In this document: piece after piece, positions 53,456 through 60,800 of the stretch
Position numbering within the stretch: position 1 is the stretch's first letter
Layout of the letters: every line of letters begins with the position of its first letter
NCBI GenBank assembly: GCA_008933995.1
Contig: WARS01000029.1
Coordinates: forward strand, 7,874,332 to 7,938,331
From: Datnioides undecimradiatus
Taxonomy: Eukaryota > Chordata > Actinopteri > Lobotiformes > Datnioididae
Length of the DNA: 64,000 nt
Reading direction: 5' to 3'
Notes under the pieces: model-generated
The model's database searches: none
Seen by the model: the letters and a program-made list of their open reading frames with translations, nothing else
What the model was told of the DNA's origin: nothing
Made by a program: the position numbers and the translations under genes

Positions 53456-56400
53456 TTTCTGCCGGTTGCTTTCTCACTCTTTTTCATTTCGCCTGACTAA
53501 TGTATTGTATTGCATTTTCTAAGAGCAGGTCAACACACTTAATGGCTAAAATCTATATGTTTCTCTGCGTGCCTCTATAGTTTATCTGCGCCAGTCTGTC
53601 TCCATTTGTACACTTTAATTTCATCACATCACTTTGCTTATTTATTATCCACCAAAGTTAATTTCACTATCATACCAAAGGCTGAAAGTTAATAATCTTT
53701 ATATTTTATATGAGGTTTTAATTGACTCCACCCCATCAACTTAATATCCCCTATTATTGTGCAGTTTTACCACAAAAGACTGAAAATAGAGATTCATTTA
53801 AAAGAAATCATAAAATATCTAATATTTGTTTTAAATTGAACAAATAAATGAATTTCATAGATTCCTAGTATGTACTGTAAGGGCGTGCATGTGTGCTGGT
53901 TCTCTGTGTGTCTTTGTTCAGATTTGCGTGTGTGTGTGTGTGTGTGTGTGTGTTTGTGTGTGTACAGTTCAGACTGCAGCACATCAAAAGAAAGTGGGAG
54001 ATTTTCATAACTATTTTTTTTCTTTGTAGTTCTTTAATTGCGTCCCCGTGGCTTTCTTTCCCTGGACAGAATCTTAAACAAAACATTCTTTTTTTGTGAG
54101 AAGAAAACCCAACTTTTTATTTCTTTATTTATTTAACAACAGACAAGTGTCAGGGTCGTTATTTGGGAGGGTTTTTTTATGCTTAGGTGAAAATTTGGAG
54201 GAAAATTCTAAATATATATTCACAGTTTTGTGTGTGACTGTTTATTCTTTCTGTATCTTTTTTTTTAAATTACTCAATAGTAAATATGATTTTGTCAGCC
54301 TGCCTTTTACCTTTTATGTTTTGTTTTGTTTGTTGTCAAATAAAAGTAGAAGATAATTTCTAATAATGACCAGGTTTTCATTTGCCATGTGGTTGGCCTG
54401 ATTATATTGTCTCTTCATATAGAAATATTGCTTGTTGTCTCACACGGTATTACGTGATCAAACTCTGATCATTTTATTAGGCTGTGTTTTAGAGTAGAGC
54501 AACACAAAGCCAGTGAGGAGTGTTTTTATATTTAATGAAAAACATGCCTTCAGTAGGCAGTAGGCTGGTGTGGGTGTAAATGTACTCTACATACGATACA
54601 TGCTTATACTCTGTTTGCAAGCATGTGACTATAATGCCAGTTGGGATTCCCAGTGGATGTCTGTGCTCGTATCACTGCATTAAGGCATTGTTTGTGTCTG
54701 TGCGTGCATACACACACACACACACACACATACACATACATTCACACAGATGCCTGGTGTCATCTACAGTGGTATCATCCCTTACAGTCAGGCAGGGATC
54801 ATCATTGCACCTGCTAATTACCATCTCCAGCTGGAGAGTTAAATGGAGATCTGTTCTATGTCTGACCTTTGACCCTGTGCTCTTTATGTGACGCACTTCA
54901 AACCCTGTTTGGGCCTGGCTGGGCTGGGCCTTAATGAGGCCCCATGTCTGCCCTCTGTGGGCTGTGCGCTTTGGATGCCCCGCTTTCATCCCCGACCATC
55001 TTCCCTTGATGTAAATTGAAAAGATCACAGCTATGGGGAGAAGACCTGTACTGGAAAGGCCCCTCTGCATAGATTATGAATATCATAACTCAACAGTTTT
55101 TTTTTTCCTCCCTCTCCCCTAACCACCCACTCCCCTCTCTCCTCCTGCCACCCCTTCCCTGTACAATGCTATAGTTCTAATTGGACCCAATGGGGGACTC
55201 TCTGCCTTTGATCTCATCACCGCCACTGTGACTTTACACTAAAAAATGTCACTGCCAAATTGGGTTATCACCTGTAGAGCCTGGCCTTCCTCTGATGCCT
55301 GTACGCATCTCGTTAGCTTCACTCAAACTGTAGAAGTTAATTAGTTTGACAGAGCAATTACCGTGGAGGCATACCTGATGATTGTGGCGTAGGCGCCATA
55401 TTCAAAATCCAACTATTAAACACACTTTTATTTTTTCACTGGCGTCAGATATGTGAAGAAGTGCACCAGAGGCTGTGCTTCGTTTTTCTATTAGCAAAAA
55501 AAAGATATTCTGGTATTTGTCATACACCTCTACAGTATTTGTTATAAGCGACGATTAATTAATCACCACATGTGACAAAGAGGAATATTTTTCCATCATG
55601 CTTAACCTTACTCTCGAATAAATGCGAAACTTTGAACTTATTGCTTTATCACCCATTTTTCTTTAACAGTGGGAAACAAAACACAAGTGGTGTCCCCACC
55701 TCATTAAAAAGTGTTTGCCACTGCAGTGCTCTCACCCGTTCAAAGCTGCTGTACAGAACTCTGTGTGCACAGTAAACTCTGCTATCCCGTCTTCTCTGAC
55801 AGTCTTTGGGGTATGCCTCCCCCACTTAGACTGACATTGTGTTCGCTTTGATTCTCCCCCCCCCGAAAAAAGACAGTTTAATGATTTGCAAGGATGAAAA
55901 AAATCGGTGAAAACGCACATAAACATGAAATATTAATTCCAGAAAGGGCTTTACATAAACATAAAAGCATTTAGCACAATGAGTGAATATGGAGATGACA
56001 CTTGTTAATTTATCCGTGATAAACTTCCTGTTTGATGCCTGGGAGCATTTGCAGTGGCAGCACGGGGACGCTGTGGAGAGTGAGAAAGCCCAGGGGAGAG
56101 GGATCGACGCTGTTCGTTTTGTCTTTGTCCCAGTTTAAGACTGCCACTCTCTCTGTCTCGCTTTCTCTCCTTCTCCCTCAGCCTCTCTCTATTCTTTCTG
56201 CCCGTCCTTTGTATGAGCTGTGCTAACACTTTGCTTCTCCTCCCTGAAGTTTTCCGGAGAGGCTAATTGCAGACGCCAGACCGTGGTATCCCCCCAACGC
56301 TGCAGCTACACAGCATGATATATTTGCCCACCTCTGATTGAAATAGACCTGATCAAAATGTTATCACATTACTGAAGAACTGGGGTCATTTAATGGTTGA

Positions 56401-57816
56401 CACAACTGCAAATTTTCTCCTGCTTTCATCTCCTCCTTGTTCCCTCCGTGGCCACCGACACCACTGCTACCAATTAAAACTAATCATACTGATATATACA
56501 ATGTGATGTAAATGTTCCGTGTTGCTTTACAGAGGTGGACAAGCCAGACAATTTGAATATCTGACACCTGCGCTGAACACAAAACCACCCGAGTGCACAG
56601 CGCGAAATGTTGCACAGTATCAGAATGCAATTGAATGGACTGGTGAAATATTCAGTGCGGTGCTAAATGTCATAGTCAGACTGCTAACCAGAAATGTTAA
56701 TTACTCTGCTCTGTTCTGATCATTTCTGCATGTGCACTCAGTTTTCTCACCCCATATTCAGACCGTGGCGCGGTGTAGTAAGGGAGAAAGTTTGATCTGC
56801 CCTGAGCGAGACACCAAGTCCTTACCAGCCACGGTTCTGTAGGCGACAATCTCCTGAGTTCTATATCAAGGGATGTACATTGTTTTTAGCTCATTGTGTG
56901 GTGGTAGACGGTATAGAATATAATGTAAACCAATGCAAAGTTATTCAGTGGGGAATTACAATTAATCTGTTTTTCACTAATTGAGCTCAAAGGTCAAACT
57001 TGTAGGTTTTTTTCTTTTAAATCGTGATTCAGGCCCGTACTACTGCTGACAGCCCACACCAAACTGCATTACAGTAATCTAGACCTCCTGTGCAACCCAA
57101 TCAAACGTTGTGCTTTTGTGCTAAGCTGGCACAACCCACACAGAGAGCAGAAGTCCCTCGCTATCTCTGCCTCCTCCTCGCTCTGCCACAACACAGTCAG
57201 ACTACTGCTGAGCAGGTGAGGAGAGCCTCTTGACAACTTCCTTCCCAGACTCCCCAGGGCCCAGTGGCCAGGGTGAATCTTTTGTCATCCTAAAACAAGC
57301 TCGGGCCTGCAGCTCCTCCACTCTCGCCTGGAGTCCTGGAGACAGAGCCAGGAGAGGGGAAAATAATTAAAGACATTTTATGTCAAGAGTCCCTTTCTAG
57401 AGGGAGTTTAGGAGAGCCAACAGGGGAGGGGAAAACAGGAGGACTGGAGAGAAAGAGGAGGAGAGTAAGAAATGGTGGGAGAAGAGGCGAGGAGGCGAAG
57501 GGAGGAGAACGGGGGCGGCAGCATGGAGAGAGAGGAAGAGCAGGGATGCGAGTTTCCATTTCCTCTCTGCTGTCCCCTCCCTCTCGTTGCCCCCCCGTCC
57601 TCTGCTCAATTAGCAAAGCAGCAGGTGCTCTCAGCAGCACAACAGATAAGCTCGGATGAAAGGCTGAAGCTGTTCCCTTTCTTTTCTTTCCTTTTTTTGA
57701 GATGACCTGCAAATGTGATACTTCACACCCAGAATGGGCTAGCTGTTTCCTCCACCAATTTCAGAGGTGATAATTTAACTTTTACCCCTCCATCTCTCCC
57801 ATCCCCACCCTCCCAC

Positions 57817-57855
<39 letters not shown>

Positions 57856-60800
57856 ACATTCTCCCCTCTTTTATGTTTTCCACCAGGTATCCTCACTGAA
57901 GAGCAAGATGAAGAAGCAGTCAACAGCCACAGGAAGTGGTGTGGCGAGGGCCTTCTTGAGGGCGCAGGCCGCTCTGTTTGGGTCCTACCGAGATGCCCTC
58001 AGATACAAACCTGTAAGGATCCGGTCACCAATCACTGCTGATCTTATTGTGTTATATGAGAGCCTTATTTTATTAAATCATTTATGATTCGATGCGATAT
58101 ACGATACATACATTTGGTGTTTGCTAACCTTGTTTAAAGGGTTTAAAGATCACCAAAAAAAACCCCATACTTTCTAGAGACAGTCAGAATATTTATATTA
58201 TATCAGTACTGTGTTCCAGCTGTTTTATTATTGGCAGTCAATCCTGCATTATTGAAGGTATTTAGTCAAATATATTGTGATACTAATTGTGTGCATCACC
58301 CAGCCCTAATAGTCTCATCAGCCATACACAGAGTTTGGTTTTAATACTTTGGGGATTTTTGCCCCCATGCAAACACAGTGAATGTGAATGGAAATGTGTT
58401 TGTTGTTCTTACTGTACTGAAAAAAAAATGCAGATCAACATCTCTTTCCAGCAAAAATAATATCACATAATGTTAACGACAGAACACTTATTTCCAGTGA
58501 AAACTGTTCACAGTGAGGTCTTTGGATTTAATTTGGATCTAAATGAAATTCACTTCCGTTGTACTTACGTGGCAGCAGAAGTCTCAAAACCCAGAATTCA
58601 ACTAATCCGCATCTCAGGCGAAATGAGACAGAGAGTGTTTTCTTTCTGTAATTTGACTGAACTGACCATTTAAACTCATCTCAGATCTGCAAAGACATTT
58701 ACTATGTTTCAACAATAGCCAGTTTGTGAAAAAGCTCGTATTTTCATTCACAAGCAGAAATATTCACAGGCATGAATTTAATGTATTTGCTCTTCTGGAT
58801 GTGCAGCACGCAGTAGCGCTCTTTGGTTGGGTGGGGTGAGTCAAATTTCACTGGAGTCTGGTCCGACTGAAAGTAAAAGGTGTGTTTTCAGCTGGAGCGC
58901 AGAGCTCAGGTGGGCCTGTCTGAGGCAGTGAAATGTCAAAGGAGCTGAAAAGAGTCAGGACGTTCCCTTTGAAGATCCCTTTTAGCCACCTTTGGTGTTT
59001 TACTCTCCTTTACTAAGCCCCCCTAACATTTCTTTTCTGGATCTTTTCTGCTTATCAAGTCTGAGTCAGAGCACAGCAAACTACAGCATGTCCTGTTTGT
59101 CAAATCGCGAAGCCTTTGTTCCTTTGGCTTTGAGATTAATTGGACTTTGTGGACTCCCGGAGTCAAGATGCTACATTATTGATGCTGTCTCTCTTTTCTC
59201 TGTATACAGACCGTATATGAACAAACTGCCTCCCCTCTGACACAAGAGCTGAGACTCAGTGTGTTTGTGTATGTGTGAGCACAACATGCAGTAATATCTC
59301 CGTTCACTCGCGCCCTGTTTTCTTTCAGACAGGCTCTGTATAAAAGCCAAGGGGTTAACATACATGCACACTCGCGAGCATGCACACATCTGCCTTCATG
59401 AAGATACTGATCATGCTCCCCGCACTCTGATATTTGTGGAATATCACTCTGCTGGTTATTGTTCTGGGCTAAGGAAAAAGATCTTCCTAGACAGAGCTGA
59501 GCCGAGCGCTGTGGTTCACGGGCCCATATGCCTCAACAGAAGGAGGGGTGTGGATGCTTGGTGGGAGTCTTGCTGAGCTGTAAATGAAACAATACTGGAA
59601 AACGATAATGAGTCGAAAAGTAATCAGCTGATTAGAACAGCATTTCTTAGGTCATCAGTTTCAGCTCACGTTGATGCTTCACCAGGTGCTTCTCACCAGC
59701 TCAGAGTGGCGCACATGTGTTGGGCAAAGAAAACCTGAAATAGCAAATCAAATTAGTTTTCGCCACCATTGATGAAGCCATGTCGGGTAGGTGGGTGTGC
59801 ATCTCCAGCGGGTGCATTCTTTTTACTACAGTTCTACACAAGTAGGCACATAACTAGTTCAGATCATCCGACCAGATGTAACAACTCTTGGTTTGGGAGC
59901 TCGCAGTAGTGAGGACTAATTTTAGGTACGGAACACATATTCTTGAATATAGCAGATCAGTGACGTGTGTTCATTTACAAGTCCAACACAACACCATGAC
60001 AGTTTTATATAAAGGTGCGTTTTGATTTTTGGAAGCGTCTGTTCAAAACATCCATTCACAATGCATATATTCAAGTACAGATTTTAAAATACATCCATCC
60101 ACAGAGAACACGACTTTCTCTTTCATGAGTGTTGTTTTTTCTATGTAACGTCTTGCAGTCTCACTAAATAAAGATGGCTATTTTTAACAGATACCTTTCA
60201 TAGTTGTTGTGAGGCTAATATGAACCATAGGTAAGCTAATAAACATAAAACATATGCACATTTATGCTTGTTACATACATCCAAATTTAGATAAACGTGT
60301 GGTTTTCTCTCCCTGCTGCTCCACCTCCGCCACTGATTCTTCAAGATCTTCCCAGATATTCTTTTCATACATCACTGAATTGCTTTGTTTAGTAGTTGTC
60401 TTCATAGATTTTCTGTTCTATGGCCAATTTTGTTTTTTTTAATCATCTCTTGACTCATTCCCTGTCAGTAAAGTCGAGGAATCCGTTTTTTTTTCCAGTG
60501 TTTCTAAGCCGAGTGTCTCACCAAGTCTTTGGGAGATGAGTTTCTCTGTTTAAAGCGGCGCCGGAAGTTAAAAAGCGCTGCTCAGAAACTCCTATATTTC
60601 CTGCAAAGTGACCCTTCCCTTGCGCTAACGAGTATTAGTACCACCCCAACACATGTTGTTTCTCTAAATAAACCCCGATTCACTTAACCAGCTCGATTGG
60701 CTGAGTACAGTTGAGACAGTTTATAAGCCTGGATTTGAGTTGGCGTGAGGGTCTTTGGTGTTGACTATTGTAAAAATGCAGATAAAATTGATGCTCCTTT

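Larger units (their letters stand above)
48962..57886 (+). other. dennd1b: 8.9 kb intron
   Basis: It holds CA repeats (48967, 53410, 54709) and a GT tract near 53930. Several candidate regulatory blocks lie at 50640-50945, 53110-53390, 54795-55060 and 55160-55390. A GA-rich block lies at 57400-57540 and a CT repeat at 57821-57852. No coding exon is expected, because exons j and k join without a gap in the family alignment. Confidence 0.6.
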
